The translations under genes and the position numbers were made by a program. Positions 25,474-33,348 of a stretch of DNA of 43,158 bases are shown here, one piece after another (position 1 is the first letter of the stretch; the number at the start of each line of letters is the position of its first letter). Source of the stretch: Defluviitaleaceae bacterium. GTDB lineage: Bacteria; Bacillota; Clostridia; Lachnospirales; WQUN01. Where the stretch lies: positions 1 through 43,158 of the forward strand of contig WQVY01000015.1 in NCBI GenBank assembly GCA_009785605.1. Reading direction: 5' to 3'. The notes under the pieces were generated by a model. The model had not been told where the DNA came from, did no database searches, and saw only the letters and a program-made list of their open reading frames with translations.

Positions 25474-25556
25474 TGGGAGGAGAAGGATTTGAACCTTCGA
25501 AAGCGATGCTGTCAGATTTACAGTCTGATCCCTTTGGCCAACTCGGGAATCCTCCC
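25474..25556 (-). tRNA. tRNA-Tyr (GTA anticodon)
   Basis: An 83-base class II tRNA. The acceptor stem pairs GGGAGGA (25556-25550) with TCCTCCC (25481-25475), and the discriminator A is at 25474. The anticodon GTA is at 25521-25519 within CTGTAAA. A long variable arm and a T-arm GGTTCAAATCC complete the cloverleaf. The long variable arm and GTA are diagnostic of bacterial tRNA-Tyr. CCA is not encoded (ACTTAC follows). It lies 63 bases after spoIVA and has its own promoter. Confidence 0.97.
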
Positions 25557-25566
25557 AGCGCTGGCC

Positions 25567-25595
25567 ATATTATCATATGTTTGAGACAAATGCAA
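25567..25595 (-). promoter_or_regulatory. Promoter of tRNA-Tyr
   Basis: On the minus strand, TTGCAT (25595-25590), a 17-base spacer and TAATAT (25572-25567) end 10 bases before the tRNA 5' end. The position fits a short leader of a stand-alone tRNA gene placed after spoIVA. Confidence 0.7.
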
Positions 25596-25619
25596 TAGTT
25601 TGCTTTGTGTTAATATAAA

Positions 25620-27098
25620 TTACAAGATAATACAAATTAATCCACCTGAACCTTCGTTAATTATCTTTTGTAAAGTCTCCTGGAATTTCATCTGGGCAGA
25701 CTCTGGCATACGGAACAGTTTATTTTGCAGCCCATCACGTACCATTTCGTGCATGGACTTGCCAAACATGTTTAGCTCCCATATCCGGGTTGGGTCTTCG
25801 GCCATTTCTTGGTTAATGTAGGTTATTAGGTCTTCGCTTTGTTTTTCGTTGCCTACTAGCGGGGAGATTTCGGTTTCTATGTCTGCGCGGATAAGGTGGA
25901 TGCTTGGCGCGCTGGCTTTGATTTTTACCCCATATTTAGCACCGTGTTTAACCAGTACTGGCGGCTCTAGTTTCATTTCGTCTGTTGCTGGGGTTACTAT
26001 GCCATAACCTTTGCTGCGCACTTCTTCTAGTGCAAACTTTAGCTTGTCGTATTCACGTTTGGCCTCTGCCAATACTTTTATTGTTGCAATTAACTGGTAC
26101 TCACCGGCTATGTCCATGCCGGTTGTTTCGCTTAGTATCCGGTAGAACAGGAATTCTTCTACTGTAACTTCGATGTGGGCCGTGCCTTCCCCTAGTGCTA
26201 TCCTGTCTAGGAAGGCTTTTTTTATGTGCTCGTTATTGTCTAGCAGGCCAATGCAGTCGCGCATTTCTCTTAGCTTGCCAACGCCTTTTACCATGTCTTT
26301 GACTGCACCAATGTAGCTTTGTTTTAGCCAATGCTCTAGTGGCAGTGTTTCTATCCATCTTGGATAGTTTATCCTTATTTCTTGGACCGGGAACTCGTAA
26401 AGCACCCTTTCGATTACTGCGTTAATATCTTCGAGTTTAAGCTGGGCACAGTTGACAGCCATCACGGGGGCGCCGTATTTTTCTGCCAGTTGTTCGCGCA
26501 GTTGCTCTGCTTCCGGGGAGAAGGGTTGCTGGGTGTTTAATAGTATAACGAAAGGTTTGTTTATCTGTTTTAGCTCGCGGATGACTCTTTCTTCGGCTTC
26601 TATGTAGTCTTCTCTTGGGATTTCGGCAATGCTGCCGTCGGTTGTGACAACTATGCCTATTGTAGAATGCTCGTTTATGACTTTGCGCGTCCCCATTTCG
26701 GCTGCTTCGGCAAATGGGATTTTTTCATCTGCCCAGGGTGTTGATATCATCCTGGGTAGCTCCCCGTCTAGGTGGCCGGTTGCGCCTGGCACGAGGTAGC
26801 CTACGCAGTCAATCATGCGTACTTTAAAGCTTAGCGCTTCGTCCAGCCTTATTTCTACCGCCTCATTGGGTACAAACTTTGGCTCTGTGGTCATAATTGT
26901 GCGCCCGGCGGCGCTTTGGGGCAGTTCGTCTTTGGCACGCTCTTTGCTGTAATTATTGTCTATGTTGGGGATTACAAGCAAGTCCATAAAGCGCTTGATA
27001 AAGGTGGACTTGCCAGTGCGTACTGGGCCTACTACGCCTATGTAGATGTCACCGCGGGTGCGCTCTGCTATGTCGCGGTATAGGTCTTGGTAGTTCAT
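25620..27098 (-). CDS. spoIVA: Stage IV sporulation protein A
   Basis: A 492-residue ATPase that polymerises on the forespore surface and forms the coat basement layer. The N-terminus MNYQDLYRDIAERTRGDIYIGVVGPVRTGKSTFIKRF is nearly signature-level. Walker A lies at G24-PVRTG-K30-S31. The GTPase-like segments MIDCVGYLVPGA and VVTTDGSIAEIPREDY follow. The rest forms the middle and C-terminal domains ending in EGSGGLICIIL. Length matches B. subtilis SpoIVA (492). This gene is restricted to endospore formers, so it fixes the lifestyle. It is transcribed leftward with GGGAG 8 bases before the ATG. In B. subtilis it is under sigma-E, but I could not find a convincing sigma-E box here. Confidence 0.98.
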   Translation of the reverse strand: MNYQDLYRDIAERTRGDIYIGVVGPVRTGKSTFIKRFMDLLVIPNIDNNYSKERAKDELPQSAAGRTIMTTEPKFVPNEAVEIRLDEALSFKVRMIDCVGYLVPGATGHLDGELPRMISTPWADEKIPFAEAAEMGTRKVINEHSTIGIVVTTDGSIAEIPREDYIEAEERVIRELKQINKPFVILLNTQQPFSPEAEQLREQLAEKYGAPVMAVNCAQLKLEDINAVIERVLYEFPVQEIRINYPRWIETLPLEHWLKQSYIGAVKDMVKGVGKLREMRDCIGLLDNNEHIKKAFLDRIALGEGTAHIEVTVEEFLFYRILSETTGMDIAGEYQLIATIKVLAEAKREYDKLKFALEEVRSKGYGIVTPATDEMKLEPPVLVKHGAKYGVKIKASAPSIHLIRADIETEISPLVGNEKQSEDLITYINQEMAEDPTRIWELNMFGKSMHEMVRDGLQNKLFRMPESAQMKFQETLQKIINEGSGGLICIIL

Positions 27099-27123
27099 GA
27101 TAAAACTCCCTTCTTAATAAAAA

Positions 27124-27153
27124 TGTACCGACAGTTTAAATTGTATCGGTACA
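27124..27153. promoter_or_regulatory. Inverted repeat upstream of spoIVA
   Basis: TGTACCGA (27124-27131) and TCGGTACA (27146-27153) are perfect 8-bp arms separated by 14 bases. The repeat lies 26 to 55 bases before the spoIVA start codon and downstream of the toxin gene's end, where the spoIVA promoter should be. It may be an operator or a leader hairpin. Confidence 0.5.
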
Positions 27154-27179
27154 ATAATCATATGAGAGGGAGGTGAAAT

Positions 27180-27467
27180 TTATTCGAATAAGTCAGAGTG
27201 TGTTCCTGTTGCGGTAAAAACAAGTATGAGTTTGTTATTATGCTTTTTGTAAATCAGGAGCCAATCACTTTCGCCGCCAACATGGCATTCGCGATAACCT
27301 GTGAAATTGCCTTTTAGCGGATGATCGCGATATTCGGGTGGCATAAGCTTACCGCTTAACAGTAAATCAATTGTTGTTTCTAGCTTTGACATGTCGTAGC
27401 CACGTTTTATAAGCAGTTTACGATTTCGCCTAAACCTTGTGGTGTAGTCGGGGGTATATTTATACAT
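27180..27467 (-). CDS. YafQ/RelE-type mRNA interferase toxin
   Basis: A 95-residue toxin of the YafQ family. The pattern is typical: MYKYTPDYTTRFRRNRKLLIKRGYDMSKLETTIDLL at the N-terminus, then LPPEYRDHPL-like text (MPPEYRDHPLKGNFTGYRECHVG) and DWLLIYK. A C-terminal LVFTATGTHSDLF carries the conserved His used in ribosome-dependent mRNA cleavage. The ATG at 27467 follows GGAGGGAGATG and overlaps the antitoxin gene by 8 bases, the usual coupling. Family members cleave mRNA at the ribosome. Activity here is inferred from motifs only. Confidence 0.92.
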   Translation of the reverse strand: MYKYTPDYTTRFRRNRKLLIKRGYDMSKLETTIDLLLSGKLMPPEYRDHPLKGNFTGYRECHVGGESDWLLIYKKHNNKLILVFTATGTHSDLFE

Positions 27468-27774
27468 CATCTCCCTCCGCTTTGTCCTCGGCATCCATAG
27501 CAGAAAACATTTCACGAGCACTTGTAAAGGTGTGCGGTGTACGTGTACCGTTGATATAATCCTCTATTATCTGATCTGCTTCTTGCATCGCTAATATTGT
27601 TTCGGTTTTTGGTTGTGGGTTGCGTACATCAAAAGGAAACCCTGCTTGCTTGATGGACATATGCAGAAAAACATTTATTGCTTCGCTTAGGTTGAGGCCA
27701 AATTCTGCGTAGGTTTCTTCAGCTTTGGCTTTTATAGCAGGGTCTAGGCGGATATTGTAGTTGGCAGTTTTCAT
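27460..27774 (-). CDS. RelB/DinJ-family antitoxin
   Basis: A 104-residue antitoxin. The N-terminal ribbon-helix-helix (YNIRLDPAIKAKAEETYAEFGLNLSEAINVFLHMSIKQAGFPFDV) binds operator DNA. The acidic, flexible C-terminus (EDYINGTRTPHTF, then FSAMDAEDKAEGDD) would wrap the toxin. It is slightly longer than E. coli DinJ (86 aa). Good ribosome site CAGGAGATG upstream. The gene precedes and overlaps the toxin gene, giving an antitoxin-first operon that should repress itself. Confidence 0.93.
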   Translation of the reverse strand: MKTANYNIRLDPAIKAKAEETYAEFGLNLSEAINVFLHMSIKQAGFPFDVRNPQPKTETILAMQEADQIIEDYINGTRTPHTFTSAREMFSAMDAEDKAEGDDV

Positions 27775-28078
27775 GATAAATCATCTCCTGTTTATGTTTG
27801 TACATAACTAAATACTTTATTGGATTTATACCGAAAATTGTTTCTTGATATGATTGTAATGCTTCGTATCCATTATTCGCAATGATATGACGAAGTGTAT
27901 GCAATGTCAATAACGCCAACACATCAACTTGAAGCTATAACTTCAAATAACCTCTTAGGGTGGCACAATATGCATGATTTACAACACAGTAATACTATAG
28001 TACTCTTGAAATATCACTATTACGCTATACATAAACAGTTGATTTCGGAAATTTCCGGAGAAGCTAATGAGGTGCAAA
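27775..28078. other. 304-bp intergenic region between TA pair and glycan locus
   Basis: This gap between divergent genes should hold the antitoxin operon promoter and the glycan-locus promoter. I find no convincing -35/-10 pair. A small inverted repeat, TTGAAG-ctataa-CTTCAA, lies at 27929-27946. On the minus strand, 27922 to about 27780 is open with a coding-like peptide (TLRHIIANNGYEALQSYQETIFG) that has no recognisable family and overlaps the antitoxin start. It may be the remnant of an older gene. The last 20 bases hold GGAG and GAGG sites for the GH2 gene. Confidence 0.5.
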
Positions 28079-30331
28079 ATGCAAAAAATAAATATAAACA
28101 CCAATTGGCTATACACCCCCCAAAACATAAACGACGGCCACACCATAAACCTCAACGAAGCCGAGTTTGAAAAAGTATGCATACCCCATGCCAACAAGAT
28201 ACTTGAGGCCCATAAAGGTGAAGATTTTAATGACCATATTGCTTCATACCGCTTTATATCTTGGTACAGGCGGCATTTTAAGCTTGACTCGTCGTACACC
28301 GGTAAGCGTGTAGCCATAGAGTTTGAAGCTGTAGCAACCGTCGCGGATGTGTATGTAAATGGCTGCTATGTGGGTGGGCATAAAGGTGCGTATACGCCCT
28401 TTACGCTTGATATCACAAAATATGTAAAATTTGACGGAAGCGATAACGTGATTGCAGTAAAAGTGGATTCTACCCAGCGGCGTGACCTTCCACCAGAAGG
28501 GCACCAAGTGGATTATTTGCTTTTTGGTGGTATAGTCCGGGATGTGTATATGATTATTTCTAACCTGTTGTATGTAGAGTGGACATATATGACAACACCA
28601 GAGTTGGATACATGCAGCGGGCGGCTTAATGCCCAGGCAAAAATCGTCAACAGCAGCAATATAGATGTAGATTGTGCTGTTGAGACAAAGCTCGTAGATG
28701 CCAATAAAGTCCTTGTTTTGGCCATGACAACACAGTGCGACACTGTGGCGGCAGGTAGCGCGTTAGTTTGCGAGCAACTTTCTAACCCTATTGCCAATAT
28801 ACATTTGTGGAGCATAAAAAGCCCGTACCTATACACGGTTGTGACCAGTATAATTGTTGATGGCGAAATAATAGATGAATACGAAACCATTATAGGCTTC
28901 CGTTTTTTTGAGTTTAAAAATGAGCCTCATGATGCTGGTTTTTACTTAAACAACGAGAAAATCAAAATTAATGGGATCAACCGTCACGAGCAATGGCCTT
29001 GGATAGGGCGCGCAGTGCCAAGCAAGCTGCAAATAGCAGATGCGGACTTAATAAAATCTACAGGCATCAATGCCGTACGAGCCTCCCACTATCCCCAAAA
29101 AACTGAATTTATTAAGCGATGCGACGAAATAGGCTTACTGGTGTTTGCAGAGCCTCCTGGTTGGCAACATATCGGGGATAAACAGTGGCAGGATTATTTT
29201 GCATACAACCTAGAGGAACTTATCATCCGGGATAGGAACCACCCGTCTATTATAAGCTGGGGTGTACGCCCCAACGAAGCACCAACAAGCGGGGACGAAG
29301 ATAGAGCAAACAAAGATTTTTTTGAAAATACCAATGCCTTGGCTCGTAGGCTTGACCCTACACGCCCAACACATGGCAGCCGTGTGGAGTTTTTGTACGA
29401 GCAAAGCGATTTGTTCACAGAAGATATTTATACAGTTAATTACAGATACCCCAATAAGCCTAAGTTTACCCCGTTTATTATAACCGAGCATACCATGAGC
29501 TGGGGCAAGCAAGGGATGGCAAACGCGACAGATACAATGGCTATGCAGTGGATAGACGATTGGGCAAAGAGTTTGGATTATATTTATGAAAACAACCTTG
29601 TTGCCGGTGGTTTTGGCTGGAGTATGTTTGACTATAACAATGAAGTAAATTATACAAAGACAGGGCATGTTTTCCCCAGCGGGCTATATGATATTTTCCG
29701 GCATGACAAGCCTGTGGCATGGCTGTACCGGTCACAAAAAGCCCAGTCTGATGAAACTGTTTTATATATCGCCAATTATTGGACACAAGAGTCGCCATCG
29801 CGGGTTTTGGTGTTGAGTAATTGCGAAGAAGTAGAGTTGTTTGTAGGGGATGACTCGAGGGGAAGGATTACGGCCAACCGATATATGAATCTCCCTTACC
29901 CTGTATATGAGTTTATAGGCATTGAGTTTAATGCGATGGCTGATTTAAAAGCTGTGGGATACATTGCAGGCTTGCCTGTTAAAGAAACAGTGCGCAAGAC
30001 TCCCTGTGTGGCGGCTAAACTGGTTGTAAAGCCAGATTATGACGTGCTTGTTGCCGACGGGGCAGATATGACTTGTGTCACAGTTAGCGTGGTAGATGCC
30101 GCTGGTACACGGCTGCCTTATGCTGATAACAATGTAACTATTGCCATCACTGGCCCCGGTAAATTTATAGGGCAATCAACTATTGGCTTAGAAGGTGGGC
30201 GGGTTGGGTTTATTGTTCAATCAAAATTAAACAAAACCGGCATAATAAAATGTACAGTAACTACGGTATCTACAGTAACCTCGCATGGTGTAATAACCGG
30301 CGAGTGTACAATAACTGTCCACGCCCCATGA
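28079..30331 (+). CDS. Glycoside hydrolase family 2 enzyme (beta-galactosidase-like)
   Basis: About 750 residues. The order of domains is sugar-binding jelly roll at about 1-150 (SYRFISWYRRHFKLDSSYTGKRVAIEFEAVATVADVYVNG), Ig-like sandwich to about 275, and a TIM barrel (KINGINRHEQWPWIGRAVP). The acid/base is E400 in VRPNEAP and the nucleophile E470 in FIITEHTMSW. C-terminal beta-domains follow, including an Ig-like VADGADMTCVTVSVVDAAGTRLPYADN. There is no signal peptide, so it is cytoplasmic and acts on imported oligosaccharides. I chose the ATG at 28079, which fits the family N-terminus and has GAGG upstream; the in-frame ATG at 28067 has an equally good GGAG. It heads a three-gene hydrolase run. 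Beta-galactosidase, glucuronidase or related activity cannot be decided. Confidence 0.9.
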   Translation: MQKININTNWLYTPQNINDGHTINLNEAEFEKVCIPHANKILEAHKGEDFNDHIASYRFISWYRRHFKLDSSYTGKRVAIEFEAVATVADVYVNGCYVGGHKGAYTPFTLDITKYVKFDGSDNVIAVKVDSTQRRDLPPEGHQVDYLLFGGIVRDVYMIISNLLYVEWTYMTTPELDTCSGRLNAQAKIVNSSNIDVDCAVETKLVDANKVLVLAMTTQCDTVAAGSALVCEQLSNPIANIHLWSIKSPYLYTVVTSIIVDGEIIDEYETIIGFRFFEFKNEPHDAGFYLNNEKIKINGINRHEQWPWIGRAVPSKLQIADADLIKSTGINAVRASHYPQKTEFIKRCDEIGLLVFAEPPGWQHIGDKQWQDYFAYNLEELIIRDRNHPSIISWGVRPNEAPTSGDEDRANKDFFENTNALARRLDPTRPTHGSRVEFLYEQSDLFTEDIYTVNYRYPNKPKFTPFIITEHTMSWGKQGMANATDTMAMQWIDDWAKSLDYIYENNLVAGGFGWSMFDYNNEVNYTKTGHVFPSGLYDIFRHDKPVAWLYRSQKAQSDETVLYIANYWTQESPSRVLVLSNCEEVELFVGDDSRGRITANRYMNLPYPVYEFIGIEFNAMADLKAVGYIAGLPVKETVRKTPCVAAKLVVKPDYDVLVADGADMTCVTVSVVDAAGTRLPYADNNVTIAITGPGKFIGQSTIGLEGGRVGFIVQSKLNKTGIIKCTVTTVSTVTSHGVITGECTITVHAP

Positions 30332-30390
30332 TGGACTTTGGTTTTGATGATACCGATAAACCATTAAATAAATATCCCAAGGAGGAGCAC

Positions 30391-32397
30391 ATGCAAAAAC
30401 TAGACTGGAACACAGCAGCACCCATTGGTTGCACAGTCACAAGCCTAGGTAACGAGGGCTACCGCATACATGCCAATGAATGTGGTGGCAAGTTAGCCTT
30501 TGATGTACCTTGCGATGTAGAGCCGACCTTCTTCCTCAACTTCGATATCACCTATGAAGGCGAAAATTCTATGTGTTTTTCTGTAGAATTTTATGGGCAA
30601 AGCCCAGAGCCTTTGTTCATGAGTATCGGGTTGCTTCCTGGCATTAGGACGCAAGTCTCTATGCCCATTGCTGCGTTGGATTCGCAGCGTATTTTTTTGC
30701 GTGCAACACCGGGTAAACTTAAAACAACACTGGGCGGCAAGCCCATAGATGTAAAAGAGCTTACAAAAATAAGCCTTTGCATGGACAAGATACCCACACC
30801 GTCAAGCGTAATAGTCCAAAACCTATGCATAAGCCCAACAGAACAACCCTACGAGATACCCGATACAAAGCTATGTGATGAAATAGGCCAAGCCATCCAC
30901 AAAACCTGGCACGGTAAGACTGCCTCGGCAGAGGAAATGGTTGCATATCTTCGTGCAGAAAAAGCAAAATACAACCTGCCAGAGAACCAAACTCAAAGAA
31001 GCGATTTAAACCAATACGGGGGCTGGCTTAACAAACCACTTGGCGAAGGCACCGGGTACTTCCACGTTGTAAAAGAAGGTGACCGTTATTGGCTGGCAGA
31101 CCCACAGGGCTACGCGTTTATAAGCGCAGGGTTGGACTGTATAGGCCCCGACAGCCACGGGCGTACAGAAGGCATAGAAAAGTTCTATACCTGGTTGCCG
31201 GCCCAAGATGACCCAACTTTTGCAGATGCATGGAATACCCGTATGCGCCCGGTTAGGCATGGGCGTATGTTTTCACATGCAACGTCTAACTTGATACGTG
31301 CCTTTGGTGACACATGGTTCGAAGACTGGGCACATATCACAAAATCACGCCTGCGTGAATGGGGTATTAACACAATCGCCAACTGGTCCAGCCCCAGGTT
31401 TATAGAGTCTGCTAAGATGCCATATGTGTGGCCGCTGCGTGATTTTCCTCAAACTGCAATGTCCATATTTAGGGACTTCCCGGATGTGTTTAGCGACGAA
31501 TACGCCGCAAACTCTAAAACATTTGCATCGCAAATAGAGCCTATGAAGGACGACCCATACCTTATAGGCTACTTCTTAAGCAACGAGCCGCATTGGGCTT
31601 TTGGAAACAGCCTAAATATCGCAGAAGAGCTACTGGCCTCCAGGCATGACTCTGCAACAAAGGATGCATTTATAAACTTTTTGCAAAAGAAATATCAAAG
31701 CATTTCAAATCTCAACAAAGCTTGGGGCACAGGTTTTTCAGGTTATGACGAGTTAAAAAACCCAATAAGAAACGCACGTACCTTATCCACCGCCGCCAAC
31801 GATGATATAAGCGTCTTTTCTAAAGAAATGGTAAGGAAATATATATCTGTCCCCAGCCTGGCACTGCGGGCAATTGACCCCAACCACCTTAATCTAGGCA
31901 TACGCTATGCATGGTTTTCCGGCGAGGCGCTACTGGGCGGGATAGAGCATTTTGATGTGTTTTCCTTTAACTGCTACGCCAACGACCCGACTAGTGCGCT
32001 GGACGCTTTTGCTAAGGCCGTTGACCTGCCGCTTATGATTGGCGAGTATCATCATGGTGCGCTGGACGTGGGCCTATGGGCAACAGGCATAGGTGCAACC
32101 ACCACCCAAGAACAAAGGGGCAAAGCCTACCGCCGGTATACAGAAAACGCCATAGCGTTTAACAAATGCGTAGGCGCGCACTACTTTATACTCAACGACC
32201 AACCACTGCTTGGGCGCTTTGACGGGGAAAATTATCAAATTGGTTTTGTTGATGTATGTCATAAGCCCTACGATGATTTTGTTTCTGCCGTAAAACAAAC
32301 TACGGACTGCATGTACGATGTAGCAACGGCAAAACAACCGCCATACGGGCACAAGGATGACGAAATGCCAGAATATGCAACAAAGATATATTATTAG
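30391..32397 (+). CDS. Clan GH-A glycoside hydrolase, beta-agarase-like
   Basis: A 668-residue enzyme. The ATG at 30391 is chosen because AAGGAGGAG precedes it; the open frame begins earlier inside the GH2 gene. About 200 N-terminal residues form a beta-sandwich. A spacer follows, then a TIM barrel beginning near GYFHVVKEGDRYWLADPQGY. The acid/base candidate is E399 in GYFLSNEPHW and the nucleophile candidate E552 in LMIGEYHHGA. The pattern (YFLSNE; a late IGEYHHG; DRYWLADPQGYAFISAGLDCIG) resembles proteins labelled beta-agarase (GH50-type) or GH42-related. I cannot fix the CAZy family. No signal peptide is seen, so the substrate is probably an oligosaccharide. It lies 59 bases after GH2. Confidence 0.8.
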   Translation: MQKLDWNTAAPIGCTVTSLGNEGYRIHANECGGKLAFDVPCDVEPTFFLNFDITYEGENSMCFSVEFYGQSPEPLFMSIGLLPGIRTQVSMPIAALDSQRIFLRATPGKLKTTLGGKPIDVKELTKISLCMDKIPTPSSVIVQNLCISPTEQPYEIPDTKLCDEIGQAIHKTWHGKTASAEEMVAYLRAEKAKYNLPENQTQRSDLNQYGGWLNKPLGEGTGYFHVVKEGDRYWLADPQGYAFISAGLDCIGPDSHGRTEGIEKFYTWLPAQDDPTFADAWNTRMRPVRHGRMFSHATSNLIRAFGDTWFEDWAHITKSRLREWGINTIANWSSPRFIESAKMPYVWPLRDFPQTAMSIFRDFPDVFSDEYAANSKTFASQIEPMKDDPYLIGYFLSNEPHWAFGNSLNIAEELLASRHDSATKDAFINFLQKKYQSISNLNKAWGTGFSGYDELKNPIRNARTLSTAANDDISVFSKEMVRKYISVPSLALRAIDPNHLNLGIRYAWFSGEALLGGIEHFDVFSFNCYANDPTSALDAFAKAVDLPLMIGEYHHGALDVGLWATGIGATTTQEQRGKAYRRYTENAIAFNKCVGAHYFILNDQPLLGRFDGENYQIGFVDVCHKPYDDFVSAVKQTTDCMYDVATAKQPPYGHKDDEMPEYATKIYY

Positions 32398-32409
32398 GAG
32401 GGACATCTT

Positions 32410-33348
32410 ATGCCGGCCCCAAGTGCACCGTTATTTCGCGACCCTATTTATGATACCCCCACAGACCCTGCAGTTATATGGAACAATAAAGAAAATTGCT
32501 GGTGGCTTGTTTATACCCAGCGGCGCAATGCAAAAAACACCATAGGTGTGACGCATATCCATGGCACGTCAATAGGCGTTGCTTCTTCCAAAGACGGAGG
32601 TAGTTGGCTATATCGCGGGACACTTCTTAACCTTGAGTTCGAACCGGGACACAATACCTTTTGGGCCCCAGAGGTCATATATGCCCAGGGCAAATATCAT
32701 ATGTATGTAAGCTATGTGCGCGGCATCCCCACAAACTGGGGGTACCAGCGGTTTATACTGCATTACACAGCGCATGATTTATGGAGTTGGCGCTTCGAGA
32801 GTATATTAGACCTGTCCAGCGACAAAGTCATAGATGCATGCGTGTACAAAACAAACCACAACACATACAAAATGTGGTACAAAGACGAAGCCAACAACTC
32901 TCATACATGGAGTGCAACAAGCCACGACCTATATAACTGGACAGTATGCGGCGAAGAAATTAACGACAAACCTCACGAAGGCGCAAATGTGTTTGAGCAT
33001 TGCGGATGCAAATGGCTAATCACAGACGAATGGAATGGGCTAGGTGTCTACAAAAGCGAAGACTTCGCCAACTGGGAACGCACAGGTGTGATACTGCGCG
33101 AGGGTGGAAGCCGGGAATGGGACAATGTAATGGGCCAGCACGCAGATGTGCTAGTATGTGGCGAAAATGCATATATATTTTACTTCACACACCCATTTCA
33201 CAAAAATGAAAACAGAAGAAAGCCCGGCTTTGTAATGGGTGAAGACGAGCACCGTACATGCATACAAGTAGCAAAGCTTAAAGCCGATGGCGGTAAACTA
33301 ATATGCGACAGAGACGAACCGTTTGAGTTGGTCCTTACACAGGGTTAG
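32410..33348 (+). CDS. Five-bladed propeller glycosidase, GH43/GH117-like
   Basis: A 312-residue protein with the beta-propeller repeat style of clan GH-F and related families. The start RDPIYDTPTDPAVIW places Asp19 as the likely base. FWAPEVIYAQGKYHMY is the GH43 hallmark, and KVIDACVYK offers Asp142 as the pKa-modulating residue. The later HADVLVCGENAYIFYFTHP contains the His/Asp seen in propeller hydrolases such as GH117. No secretion signal. It starts 12 bases after the agarase-like gene with AGGAGGG, so the three hydrolases form one operon. The 3' end overlaps the convergent radical SAM gene by 14 bases. Activity towards arabinose, xylose or anhydrogalactose ends is not decidable by eye. 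Confidence 0.8.
   Translation: MPAPSAPLFRDPIYDTPTDPAVIWNNKENCWWLVYTQRRNAKNTIGVTHIHGTSIGVASSKDGGSWLYRGTLLNLEFEPGHNTFWAPEVIYAQGKYHMYVSYVRGIPTNWGYQRFILHYTAHDLWSWRFESILDLSSDKVIDACVYKTNHNTYKMWYKDEANNSHTWSATSHDLYNWTVCGEEINDKPHEGANVFEHCGCKWLITDEWNGLGVYKSEDFANWERTGVILREGGSREWDNVMGQHADVLVCGENAYIFYFTHPFHKNENRRKPGFVMGEDEHRTCIQVAKLKADGGKLICDRDEPFELVLTQG

Noticed and set aside
27099-27165. Sigma-E promoter for spoIVA (TCATATG and GATACAAT on the minus strand)
   Set aside because: The boxes resemble the B. subtilis consensus, but the spacing is about 11 bases instead of 13-15, so I do not claim it.
27719-27922. Minus-strand 67-codon open frame upstream of the antitoxin
   Set aside because: The middle reads like a real protein fragment, but it has no family match, overlaps the antitoxin start in another frame and has no ribosome site. 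Treated as possible remnant within the intergenic entry.
27985-28060. Promoter for the glycan hydrolase operon (TATAGT, or TTGAAA with TATACA)
   Set aside because: No pair has both reasonable boxes and a 16-18 base spacer.
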